Shown piece after piece: positions 20,822 to 29,448 of a stretch of DNA of 64,000 nucleotides. The notes below the pieces were generated by a model. It was not told the DNA's origin and did no database searches. It worked only from the letters and a program-made list of their open reading frames with translations. The position numbers and the translations under genes were made by a program. How positions within the stretch are numbered: position 1 is the first letter of the stretch; every line of letters begins with the position of its first letter. Where the stretch lies: NCBI GenBank assembly GCA_032768795.1, contig CP136495.1, forward strand, positions 746,501 to 810,500, given 5' to 3'. This DNA comes from Tremella fuciformis. Its lineage: Eukaryota; Basidiomycota; Tremellomycetes; Tremellales; Tremellaceae.

Positions 20822-21897
20822 CACCCCCAACGCCGGAATGGCAGTCAGGTATTGAAGGAGATAGGCTGGCAAACATGTACATATGGTACAGCATCTCTGC
20901 GAGTACCCGGGGATCCTACCAGAGCACGGTGTTGGCCTTCAAGAACTTCTGCCGCACACGTGGCTGGCCAGCACCCTACTGCCCAACCACGTCGCCCCGA
21001 GTGGAAGCTTGGATTGCGGCGGAAGCGGCGGCCATCGCGGGATCGCGGGGGCTGTCCAAGAAGACGTTGAAGCGCAAGATTGCCGCCCTGTCTTCCTGGC
21101 ACGCCGACATGGGATTTGAGGTCTCAGTCTTCGCATCCCCGCGGATCGAGCGCATCATTGCCGGCGCGAACCGGTACCACGGTGTCACCTCGAAAGCCCA
21201 GCCCCTTCCCATCACCCTGCCAGTCCTTCGACGCGTTGTGGCCCACATCCGCTCGAACCCGTCCTCCTTCGGCGGCCCAGCGAACGCCGCGGGCATCACC
21301 GCGGCGTTCTGCCTCGCATTCGCGTGCTTCATGCGCATGGGGGAGTTGACCTACGACACCTTCGACCCGCGCTTTGACCTACGCCGGAGCAGCGTGCTGA
21401 GCGACGTCGACGGCGACTGGAAGCTTACCATTCCGGCCTCCAAGACGGACCCGTTCCGGCAGGGCGTCACAATCGTCATCCCGGAGGGCCCGCCCGATGT
21501 GTGCCCCCGCCGAGCCCTGCAGGACTGGTTCACTCAGAGGCCCGCGGACGGCGATGCCCCGCTCTTCGACACCGACAGGCAACCGTTCCGCAGGCAACAT
21601 GTGTGTAAGATGCTCACGCGCGCCCTGCAGAACAGCGGCTTCGCCAGTGCACTCTTCTCAGGGCACTCTTTCAGACGGGGTGCTGCGACCTGGGCAGCAT
21701 CAGTCGGGCTTCCGGCAAACGACATCAAGACATTGGGCCGCTGGAACAGCGAGTGCTACCGCCTGTACATCGACGCTGGCCCTGCACGCACCGCAGAGGT
21801 CGGTAGACGGTTCATGATGGCGGACCCCTCGCGCTCGACGCTTCCCCCTTCCGGCATCCCTAGCCCAGGCGATGTCTGGAGGCCATCGCTACTCTGA
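20791..21897 (+). CDS. tyrosine recombinase of the Ngaro-like element
   Basis: 368 aa from ATG 20791, overlapping the RT frame end by 31 nt. N-terminal SAM-like core-binding part: STRGSYQSTVLAFKNFCR, then RKIAALSSWH. Catalytic part: Arg in AFCLAFACFMRMGELTY, Lys in IPASKTDPFRQG, HSFRRGAATWAA (His-x-x-Arg), and the nucleophile Tyr in GRWNSECYRLYI. All five signature residues are present, so it looks active. The enzyme inserts the circular cDNA of the element by strand exchange instead of using an integrase. Ends 72 bp before repeat B1. Confidence 0.9.
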   Translation: MLSRAARGRLAPPTPEWQSGIEGDRLANMYIWYSISASTRGSYQSTVLAFKNFCRTRGWPAPYCPTTSPRVEAWIAAEAAAIAGSRGLSKKTLKRKIAALSSWHADMGFEVSVFASPRIERIIAGANRYHGVTSKAQPLPITLPVLRRVVAHIRSNPSSFGGPANAAGITAAFCLAFACFMRMGELTYDTFDPRFDLRRSSVLSDVDGDWKLTIPASKTDPFRQGVTIVIPEGPPDVCPRRALQDWFTQRPADGDAPLFDTDRQPFRRQHVCKMLTRALQNSGFASALFSGHSFRRGAATWAASVGLPANDIKTLGRWNSECYRLYIDAGPARTAEVGRRFMMADPSRSTLPPSGIPSPGDVWRPSLL

Positions 21898-21969
21898 CTC
21901 GCTCCGTTTTGGGCGCATCCTCCGGCCTTGTTCCGCGTCGACCCCTGCGGACCGACGCACTACGCTCGG

Positions 21970-22041
21970 GAGGCAGGCCGGATGCAGTCATGCCCCCAAA
22001 ACACAGCCGACAACGACAAGGCGAGTAACGAGAAGAGGTGC
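21970..22041 (+). repeat. split direct repeat B1
   Basis: 72 bp, GAGGCAGGCCGG to AGAAGAGGTGC; one difference from B2 (CAGCCGAC against CAGCCAAC). Abuts A2, so the B1-A2 joint represents the joint of the circular form. Confidence 0.9.
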
Positions 22042-22044
22042 TTG

Positions 22045-22169
22045 GGCGGTCACGTGATGCAAGGACAGTGACTTGAGGGCTCCGAGCGAGGTCGAGATCC
22101 TCTTCCAACCGTCACTCATCGCAGTCACTGCCGCCCAAGCCGTCGCGCCTTGTTGCTGTCGCCGATCGC
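22045..22169 (+). repeat. split direct repeat A2
   Basis: 125 bp, identical to A1 at 16861-16985. Confidence 0.92.
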
Positions 22170-22196
22170 CCACCCGCCCACCCGCAATCTGCCGCT

Positions 22197-22262
22197 GGAG
22201 AGGAGGGAAGAGAGGGAGAAAGAGAGAAAGAGGGAGAGAGAGAAGGAGAGAGAGATGAGAAG
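22197..22262. repeat. GA-rich simple-sequence tract
   Basis: About 65 bp of GAGA/GGGA/AAAG repeats between A2 and B2, purine-only on the plus strand. It may serve as a polypurine primer or be slippage-grown sequence. Confidence 0.75.
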
Positions 22263-22303
22263 GACACGGACCTTATGTATGTAGATAGACTGCCCGCCCG
22301 CCC

Positions 22304-22375
22304 GAGGCAGGCCGGATGCAGTCATGCCCCCAAAACACAGCCAACAACGACAAGGCGAGTAACGAGAAGAGGTGC
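22304..22375 (+). repeat. split direct repeat B2
   Basis: 72 bp, matches B1 at 71 positions. Forms the right end of the nested element; gypsy sequence resumes at about 22377. Confidence 0.9.
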
Positions 22376-22376
22376 C

Positions 22377-24380
22377 CCTGCCATCCGCCATTACCAATGG
22401 CGTTGGTCGTTTGAGTTTTGTCATGGGGAGGTGATGTCGAGCCACATACTCGTCGTCGACAAAGTTGGACGTCGCTCCCGTATCTAGGAGGGCCCTAGCG
22501 GTCTCTCCAGGGATTTGTGATAGGCCAATTGGGACGTTGAACAGCCTTGTAGGCGTTTCATAATTGGCGCGTACGCCGTCCTCTTTTGATGTTCTTTTGG
22601 ACCCTTCGAGGGGTTCCGTTTTGGTTAAGTACAAGGCAGACGGATCCGCCCTGCACGTCGCCTTCCTAATGTAATTGCGTACTACGTTCTGTGTTTTAGC
22701 TACATACGTCTTCCGTTCCGCCTGTTCAGGCGTCAAATTCTTCTCGTTCCACCCTTGAATTTCTTGATAGCCTAGGTCCGGTATCACCTTGTGTAGACCT
22801 TTGTATTTGGCCATTACCCGGTTGAACCTGTCTCTCAAGTTTCTTTTCTGGGGCTCGCTTGGTGGAGTGAGTCTGACGTTCACTCTCTCTGTCGCCATCG
22901 AACCTTCTTGGCTGTTGACGTCTGCGTAATCGCCTGTTACGTGGTTCTCTGTGGTCTGATCGGTTGTGTCGGTTTGGGCTACGTTGATCTGGTGTGGCGG
23001 TAACTTGTTCTGTGGTCGAGTCCAACAGTTGTTGATCGTGTGGCCCATTTTCCCACAATAGGTGCAAGCCCCTGCCTCTATACGGGCCTTACGTTCTTCC
23101 TCCGAGAGAGGACCTCTCGGCTGTTGCGTGAACGTCCTGCCACTTTGAGGCTTAGGGGTTGTAGACTTGTTCGCCGTGCGTGGTGGTGACTCTCTGTTAC
23201 TTGCCGTGTCCAATCCCGCTTTTGGGCGGAAATGCCCTCGTACTTGTTGACTAGGGGTGTTGAATCGGGTATTTCCTTGGTGTCGGCCCGGCGGGTTTGG
23301 TCCCTGAAATAAGTGCTTGGGGTGCAACGCACGGACTTCTCGGTCTGCGTCGTCAATAGACAGGGTACGCTCGACTAGGTCGTTGAAGTCGCTAAATGTA
23401 GGGCGTGGTCGTTGCGTCATGAGTTCGCGTTGCAGGTACTCACGCAATCCCTTGTAGAAGGCCATGCACTGCGTATCCGGTGACTGATTGGTCCGTGCTA
23501 GGATAGTACGGAACTTTACTACGTACTCAGAGGCCGACATGTTGCCTTGTCTGAGTCGGTCCAGTTCGAAGTAGGCCGAGAATTCCTCATGGTGACGGCC
23601 AAAGGTTCGTCGAAGCTCGGTCATAAACCCTACCAGGGTGGTAGGTTCTTGATTGTTGTCGACTAGGCCAGTGTACCACTGCTCCGCCTCGTCGCGTAGG
23701 TAGCCGGAAGCAAAGATCACTTTGAGCTCTTCGGTCGGGTAGATAGGTGCTGTGATTCGCAGGTATCTTTCGACTTGGTGCACAAAAGCATCCAGCTTCA
23801 GTCGGTCTAAATCGCCTCTAAAGACATCCGGCTTCTTGATATTCTTGGCGGCCTCGGCGGCCACTTTGATGTCCACGGGTTGATTCAGCCCCGTAGTTGT
23901 CATGTACGGGTCTGTAGTCGACGTCCTCGGCTGTGTAGGCTCTCGGACAGGCTGTCTTCGTGCCTGCTCCATCTGTTGGAGCTGCATCTCGATCCTAGTT
24001 CGTTGGTCGAGTAGCTCTTGATACGTGGGACCTTGGCTAAGGTGCGGGGGATTGCCCCGCACAAAAGGGGTAACTCGGGGAATTTCTTCCTCCGCTAGTC
24101 GAGTTGATAGATAGTGCGAACCATGTACTCCGTTCGTATCCACCGGGTACGTTGTCGGTGGAGCCTCGAGTGGAGCGGTTCTTGAGTCGCTGTTGCCAGT
24201 CGTCGGCTGTTCTTCGAGTGGTTGCTCGAGATTGGACAACGGCGACGAGCGAGTAGTAGGTGACGAGGGTTGAGGGTGTATCTGAAGGCTTGTGTGGCTG
24301 TTATCGGCAGGTAGGGTCGCCTGGGCGTCGATTCCCGGCGCTCCTCCTGTTGGGTTCTGTCTCGTAGGTCTTCCTGACAT
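22377..24380 (-). CDS. gypsy gag and first part of protease (interrupted)
   Basis: 668 codons from ATG 24380 (MSGRPTRQNPTGG). Residues 1-150 are disordered and Ser/Thr/Pro-rich; a retrotransposon gag core follows (KKPDVFRGDLDRLKLDAFVH, then YLRDEAEQWYTGL and FMTELRRTFG). One zinc knuckle, CTYCGKMGHTINNC (CX2CX4HX4C). A linker leads to the aspartic protease start, ARALLDTGATSNFVDDEYV, and the frame leaves gypsy sequence after VMADGR at 22377. The remaining codons down to 22125 read into the nested element. In-frame continuation with the pol frame at 16858 suggests one fused gag-pol frame, as in Tf1/sushi-type chromoviruses. An in-frame extension upstream of 24380 runs into the LTR and is not believed. 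Confidence 0.9.
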
Positions 24381-24404
24381 ACCTGTCGTCCACAAGTATG
24401 GGAA

Positions 24405-24414
24405 GAATGTATTA
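24405..24414 (-). other. predicted self-priming primer-binding site
   Basis: Element-sense TAATACATTC, starting 2 nt inside the 5' LTR edge. It is perfectly complementary to GAATGTATTA inside the LTR (24508-24517, read on the minus strand). No tRNA-like TGG start is present. This is the arrangement of Tf1-type elements whose mRNA 5' end primes its own reverse transcription. Confidence 0.6.
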
Positions 24415-24416
24415 AC

Positions 24417-24614
24417 TGTCGGGATCGGTGAACGCGAGTTGGTATGTGAGTGACTGCCTTGCTGGTCGACTGATATGCCAGGATGAGTTACCAGGTGACA
24501 GATGAATAATACATTCGTCGAAGAAGTTATCCTCTCCTTCTCAGTCTGTATATGTAGAGTTCTCACGGGTAGTCGGCTACTACGGACATGTCCGTGATGA
24601 CGTGGTCCATTACA
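24417..24614 (-). repeat. gypsy LTR, right copy (5' LTR of the element)
   Basis: 198 bp, 195 identical to the left copy. Contains the element's promoter and predicted transcription start. Followed by CTATG target duplication. Confidence 0.93.
24508..24554 (-). promoter_or_regulatory. gypsy LTR promoter: TATA box and predicted RNA start
   Basis: On the minus strand, CATATACAG (24546-24554) lies about 35 nt upstream of GAATGTATTA (24508-24517). If RNA starts at that G, its first ten bases pair with the primer-binding site. Spacing supports the start. Confidence 0.55.
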
Positions 24615-24619
24615 CTATG
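24615..24619. repeat. target site duplication, right copy (CTATG)
   Basis: Matches 12137-12141; marks re-entry into family gene E. Confidence 0.9.
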
Positions 24620-25155
24620 TCCGCCTGCGCTTTGAGTGCGATCTTCGACATCGACTAATACCAATGATCAATCGCTGGGAATCGCTCAGCAACAGCCAGA
24701 AGCATCTAAGAGTGAATGCCATACAGCGTGATCTGGAGGGCAGAAAATTGGAGGATTTGCTGACCCGAGCGCTACCTGATAGATTCAGTAGGCTCTGTCT
24801 GGTGCCCAAGGGTCGCTGACTAACACCCTCAGCCACCCCGTCCTTATGTTCGCAGGCTCGTACGGAAGTGCGGGAAGCCTACATCGTCAGTTACAACGAG
24901 CCGACCAACCGTCCCATGAGCAGTCACCATAGGCATATCATGCGACCCTTTCTGGAAGCAGGCAAGCAGCTTGCCAACTCACGCAAATTTGAGTTGTCCG
25001 AGGAGGAGGAAGCGCGGCTGAGCGCCAAGATCGAGGGCTACATCGAGGCCGCCGGCTCTCACGACTTCAGAACAGGTAATGCGATTCATGACGTGTGGTT
25101 GGCTGCAGCCTGCCGATCTTTCCAGAACCCCAGCAGAAGCAGCTCTTGCATCTGA
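24620..25155 (+). pseudogene. tandem family gene E, 3' part (end of exon 1 and exon 2)
   Basis: Exon 1 resumes at 24620 (VRLRFECDLRHRL when joined to 12141), passes DLEGRKLEDLLTRALPDRF, and ends at 24787. A 45-nt phase-1 intron (GTAGGC...CTGACTAAC...CTCAG) leads to exon 2, 24833-25155, with FELSEEEEARLSAKIEGY and NAIHDVWLAAACRSF. Exon 2 is 323 nt, the same as in copy G. No stop or frameshift is seen. The whole uninterrupted gene would be 310 aa. Now cut from its start by the 12.5-kb insertion. Confidence 0.78.
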
Positions 25156-25981
25156 GGGCCGGGCAAAGACAGTATTGGGATCATGTGAGGGGAGCTTGTT
25201 CATTATACAGTACTGTACGAGTACCTGACAGGTGGTCGATGGATTGAAACGCGCAAATGTGTCTGGTGACGGAGGTATGCCGCCCCACCGCTTTGAAGTT
25301 GTGGCTTGCAGCCGCTTCATAAGTACGCTGTAATGTGCTCTTATCCGCTCGCCCTATGCCGTTGCCCATCACATGCTGGTCCCAATCTATACGGATGGTG
25401 TAGGTAGGTCTGACACCGAAGACCTGTGACTCGAAAGGAGCAGTGAGGAAACCCTTGCAACTAGATGGGCCGCAGAGGCCCACCCAAATCCTTGCGATAA
25501 TGGTGAGATCGATACGTCACAAATGCCAGAAAGAAGCTTGAGAAGGGAGCGTCCAAGGCAAGCGCACCAAAGGATGCCAATCCTTTCTAGCCTCTTGCTC
25601 AAGGGTGCGAGTGAGCAAAGAGAGTGAGAGTAGGCCTTCTACGCTTCTGAAGCTGCCAGCGCTGACCGGGCCCCCGACGCTACTGTTTTTTCCATACGAG
25701 GCCCCATCCGTCCCCATGTGCCTCTAATTAACTGTTCTTTGGACCGCACACGCCTGCCCTCCGGACATACACCGCCATGCCACCCTCCGATAAGAACCAC
25801 TCTCATGGGAGTTGTACGCGCGACAGCGATGCGCAGCACTCCGGACTGGCATCAACGGGCGCGAAATCAGGGCCCGCCTGCCTCGTTGGCTGGACGGAGA
25901 CGACCCTCACCTTGGGAGACAGACGAGTGGACGCTGCTATGAAAGCGACGCGGGAAGCTCGATCGAGAGCCCAAAGATTGA
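25156..25981. other. spacer; N-terminus of family gene F unresolved
   Basis: No firm gene. An ATG frame at 25777 (MPPSDKNHSHGSCTRD, open to 26040) lies just upstream of copy F but in another frame; it might be F's first exon if an intron of about 60 nt is removed near 25927-25987. That join is unproven. Confidence 0.45.
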
Positions 25982-26776
25982 AAGCAGAGTCCGTCGAGCC
26001 GAATCTCCCAGTTGGAGCAGACGATCCAGGCGCTCGATGAACACTTAGCGGATATGCTCCAAGCGGCCCCAATGTTCAAGAAAGCTTTTCGAGCCTTCGC
26101 AAACCGCCTTGAGGACGTTTCAGCGCAATTTACTGCTCTCGATAAGTTGTTCACGATTGAGAGGTTTCTACTCGGGGAAACTCTTCCCTTTCATCTGTCT
26201 GTAGAAGAGGTTGATGACGAGGAGTTGCAGATGTTGATCGTTCAGCGAGACCTCGAGATTGCGTGCAACAAAGATTCCAGACTCATCGGCACCGGCGTGT
26301 ATGCTGGTGAGCGACTCTTTGAAGTGCTTCGCGATGACTCGGTCAGCAGCCACGACCTTAAAAGCGCGAGGCGCGACTTTGAGAGGGGCAGGAAAGGGAG
26401 AATGTTGTACGACATCTTTCGCCAGAGTCTGCCTCAACAGTTCGGTACGCTCGTCACCTTGGTAAATGGGGCTTCCACCGATGCTTATGGAACAGATGAG
26501 CGAGGAAACTCTTTCGTCTCCCCTGTTGAGATTGCGAAAACCTTCTCCGCACAGGCTACCGGGGGAGACCCTACTGAGTCTTACATCGCAGCTGCCAGCT
26601 TTATACTGACGCGATATAAGCGCAATTTCCAAGATGGGGAGGAAAATCATCTCAGGAGGTTCATAAGTAAATGTATAGGCGACTCTCAAACTGTGAAAGG
26701 TCGTAGCGGGAAAGAGGTCCATGACGTATGGCTGGCATCTTATCAGGCCACCAGCCATGCTACGAGGATTGACTAG
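25982..26776 (+). CDS. tandem family gene F (unknown function; start unresolved)
   Basis: The frame opens after a stop at 25979-25981 and first has an ATG at 26054. Paralogues suggest 50 or more residues upstream, so the true first exon is not known. Model: 25982-26444, 26496-26776. The 51-nt intron (GTACGC...GAACAG, phase 1) is placed by paralogy; it is a multiple of three without a stop, so reading through is also possible. Exon 1 keeps KGRMLYDIFRQSLPQQFG at its end. Exon 2 ends SGKEVHDVWLASYQATS. A diverged copy lacking the RSKDxQST motif. Confidence 0.62.
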   Translation, partial: KQSPSSRISQLEQTIQALDEHLADMLQAAPMFKKAFRAFANRLEDVSAQFTALDKLFTIERFLLGETLPFHLSVEEVDDEELQMLIVQRDLEIACNKDSRLIGTGVYAGERLFEVLRDDSVSSHDLKSARRDFERGRKGRMLYDIFRQSLPQQFGTLVTLVNGASTDAYGTDERGNSFVSPVEIAKTFSAQATGGDPTESYIAAASFILTRYKRNFQDGEENHLRRFISKCIGDSQTVKGRSGKEVHDVWLASYQATSHATRID

Positions 26777-27727
26777 ATCGACCACAGGGCGTACTGCACT
26801 GCTCAAGCACTTCACCATCTGTCAGACTCACCAACATAGTCACCATACATACCCGGTTTCGAATGAATTTCTTTGATAACACAGTCCGCTAAAAGGGTTG
26901 CACGGAGGCCCCGGGCGGAAGAGTCACCTTGTCGGGTATACTGTATGTTTTGCAACTTCTCGGGGCAAACCACTTCATGGGTCACCGCAGAGCCGGTAAT
27001 ACACTCGCGGACAATTCACGGAATCAGGTGACTGAAGCGGCGAACCGATGCGCACGGAATGTAGTTTCGATACAGGCTTTGCATGCACACGGGTTCCAGC
27101 TCTGCATGCGATGCGAACATCGTCTTCTGAGACATCTCAGAGTGGGTCTAGTAAGACTCCTACGCCTGCTCACAGTGTCTAGACAATTGCACATTAGCTT
27201 GTCGATCGATAGCCGGTCCATCTTGGTTCAGGGATGCTACATGTACATACAATGAGGGGGAATCACATTGTTCCCCTTGCCGGTCCCGTTCCCGGTTCTC
27301 TAAAGCTTGTGTTATGAAGCACAACTTGGCTCTGTCTGTCGCAGCAGTATTTTACTGTACGCAGCGCAGTTTCAGTCAATCGATGTGCAAGTTCGGACAT
27401 TCGAGATGCATTCCTAATCAAAGGCTGGCGTAATGATTGAGTGTTTGCGTCACTGACTGAGCCCAGGCCCGCCCGGGAGGGTCGCGCCTACCCGTCTCGC
27501 AGCTTGTGGGCGTACGGTCCCTCTTACCTTCTAGCAGCAACCTCAAAGGAGTGGTGGAAGGCCCTCGACAATGGGCATCATGGACCAGCGTCCCACCCAG
27601 GCTCCTTGCCACCGCCCAAAAAGACCATTGTATTGAAGCGGAATCCCCACTCTGCGTCTCATTGCAGTTACCTGCAGAGTCTTTCTGACTATCAGCACCT
27701 CCGAGGCACTTGGTGCCCCTCGACACC
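26777..27727. other. no supported gene
   Basis: Spacer between family genes F and G. Short unsupported frames only, including one at 26929-27255. Confidence 0.6.
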
Positions 27728-28687
27728 ATGTCCAGACACCCCTGGGGTTTGGTTCCAGCGCCAACCGCTCCGTCCACCCCAGAGAGCATCCGTTGGGTAG
27801 GTGGCCTTTCTGGGGAGAGCACTTACTCCAAAGGTCAGATGGGAAGCCTCCTACGCAGCTCTGGTTCTGAGCCGCCGGCTATAGGGTCCCGTTCTGATGC
27901 AAAAGCCATCCTGTACAACCGGCTGCGCGAACATGACAAGATGGTCTTGCATACCATTGCGATGATAGCCAGATCCTCGGTTTGTTTCTCAGAGGAACTT
28001 TCACGTGCGGCGGTCGCAGGTCAAATTCTCAACCCCGAGTCGGTCAAGAAGCTGTACGACGAGGGAAGCAAGGATTTTCAGCATGTTGAAGATCCGGCGC
28101 TCAGAAGGAGGCTAGAACTCCGCTCGAAAGATTTCCAGTCAACTCAACAGGTGCGAGTGAGCTTCTCCCCGATTGGGTACTTGGGGAAATACACGGGAGA
28201 CCTCATCCGAAATTGGAAATCCCTCGAAGCAAGTCGCGAACGAGTCTTATACATAGAACGCACACTGCATGGCAGAACGTTGATCGACATGTTGACTCGA
28301 GCGCTTCCTGGCAAATTCGGTAAATACGTTCCTGTCACATGCCGCGAGAGGACTGACCGCACAGATGTTCAGCGGAGAACGTGGAAATATTACGCGGGTT
28401 CCGTCAAAGACGCCTACTCTGGTGACCTCGACGAAAGCCAAGAAGAACCCGCGAACAACGATGAGTGGCCCTTCATTCGTTTCTCCAAAGCAGGTCGAAG
28501 GCTGGCAACTTTAGAGAACTGCGAATTCTCCATCGAAGATGAAACTAGCCTCAGGAGCAGACTCGAGAGTTACCGTGAATCCGCAAGCGATCACCCCTGT
28601 CATACAGGGGACCCAATTCAAGATGCGTGGCTGGTCGCAGTCGACGAATCTTTCCCCAAAGAAGACGCCACAGCTCCCATAGCTTAG
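27728..28687 (+). CDS. tandem family gene G (unknown function)
   Basis: Predicted join(27728-28319,28365-28687), 304 aa. ATG 27728 gives MSRHPWGLVPAPT, matching E's MPTHPWGVAS. The 45-nt phase-1 intron (GTAAAT...ACTGACC...CACAG) is a multiple of three with no stop, so retention would add 15 residues. Exon 1: RSDAKAILYNRLREHDKMVLHTI, LRSKDFQSTQQVRVSFS, and GRTLIDMLTRALPGKFG. Exon 2: FSIEDETSLRSRLESY, then TGDPIQDAWLVAVDESF. Closest to E by motif and exon-2 length (323 nt in both). Appears intact and is the best undisrupted relative of E. Confidence 0.76.
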   Translation: MSRHPWGLVPAPTAPSTPESIRWVGGLSGESTYSKGQMGSLLRSSGSEPPAIGSRSDAKAILYNRLREHDKMVLHTIAMIARSSVCFSEELSRAAVAGQILNPESVKKLYDEGSKDFQHVEDPALRRRLELRSKDFQSTQQVRVSFSPIGYLGKYTGDLIRNWKSLEASRERVLYIERTLHGRTLIDMLTRALPGKFGKYVPVTCRERTDRTDVQRRTWKYYAGSVKDAYSGDLDESQEEPANNDEWPFIRFSKAGRRLATLENCEFSIEDETSLRSRLESYRESASDHPCHTGDPIQDAWLVAVDESFPKEDATAPIA

Positions 28688-29448
28688 CTTGCAGGGCTCG
28701 TGTTGGGACTGACCAGCGTATGGGCACCGCTCACCGCGAGCGGCGACACCGGCAGCCCACGTACAATGCGTCTCATTCCTTTATGCATTTCTTATTTTTG
28801 GAAAGTCACGGAGTGGGCACCTTCCCTGGTCGCCGCCACTGCCCTCATCTAAGCTCGGTCAAAAGCACGGACACGAGGTTTCTAACTGCGCGAGAACCAG
28901 CTATGATCTTCGTCTGTGAAGGCTCACAGTCCGATGACGAGTCAGACGCTCAGAAATGCCTTCCCGCGACGCAAACGAAGTCGCGAAGGTGTTCAGAGCT
29001 TCATACCACAGCGTGATAAAGGGAGACTCTCACGACTGGTACCAAAAAGGAAGAATGGTAAGAAGGCGTAAGGTCTACGGTTTGAAGCGCTTAAACAGGC
29101 GGAATCTGTCTGATTTCGACTTCTGCTCCCAAGGCTAGGAAGATCCGGATCAAGGGACCAGAGACGAAGCAACAGAGGCATGGTGAGAGTGGAGGTGAGC
29201 TGAACGGCAACGAAGCTCTTGCAGGCGCCACTCGTCTAGTCCAAGTGAAGGGCAAGGCGAAGGCTTTCATCAATGGAGAGTCTGTGAGAGGAGAAGGGCT
29301 CCTTTGCCCGAGCATTACAGTTCTTGCCCAAGTCGAGCTCCCGTGTCTCGCCCTTAACCTCTGCCCCGCCTTCAAAGCATACCACAACCTTCTTACACTG
29401 GTCAACTGGAATAGCTCGGTACTTGGGCCTGGACAACCCACATTCACA
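28688..29448. other. spacer upstream of family gene H
   Basis: The frame of gene H is open upstream from about 29094 (a basic, Lys/Arg-rich stretch containing RKIRIKGPETKQQRHG) but has no upstream ATG that fits; it may hold an extra 5' exon. Nothing else is supported. Confidence 0.45.

Larger units (their letters stand above)
16861..22375 (+). mobile_element. Ngaro/PAT-like tyrosine-recombinase retroelement nested in the gypsy element
   Basis: About 5.5 kb, inserted opposite to its host in the gypsy protease codons (just after MADGR). Termini were set from the repeats: A1 (16861-16985) equals A2 (22045-22169), and B1 (21970-22041) nearly equals B2 (22304-22375), in the order A1-ORFs-B1-A2-B2. 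These split direct repeats are diagnostic of Ngaro and PAT elements, which integrate through a circular form using a tyrosine recombinase and leave little or no target duplication. ORFs: a possible short N-terminal frame (17137-17466), a gag-like ORF (17809-18726), RT-RNase H (to 20821) and tyrosine recombinase (20791-21897). No methyltransferase-like domain follows RNase H, which favours Ngaro over DIRS/PAT. All key catalytic motifs look intact. The exact terminal two or three bases are uncertain. Confidence 0.88.
12142..24614 (-). mobile_element. Ty3/gypsy chromovirus inserted in family gene E, itself carrying a nested element
   Basis: Bounded by two 198-bp LTRs (TGTCGG...TTACA as read on the plus strand), a CTATG target duplication, a polypurine tract next to the left LTR and a primer-binding region next to the right LTR. 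The element is on the minus strand: gag and protease start (24380-22377), then reverse transcriptase, RNase H, integrase and chromodomain (16858-13610). Gag and pol appear to be one long frame of about 1,751 codons before disruption. A 5.5-kb tyrosine-recombinase element (16861-22375) interrupts it in the protease region, so the unbroken element was about 7 kb. An extra gene sits between pol and the 3' LTR in antisense. The LTRs differ at 3 of 198 positions, so insertion is fairly recent; the element is no longer autonomous. Confidence 0.93.

Noticed and set aside
22125..22376. C-terminal tail of the gypsy gag frame (Ser/Leu-rich, looks like a membrane segment)
   Set aside because: It is the antisense reading of repeats A2, B2 and the GA-rich tract of the nested element.
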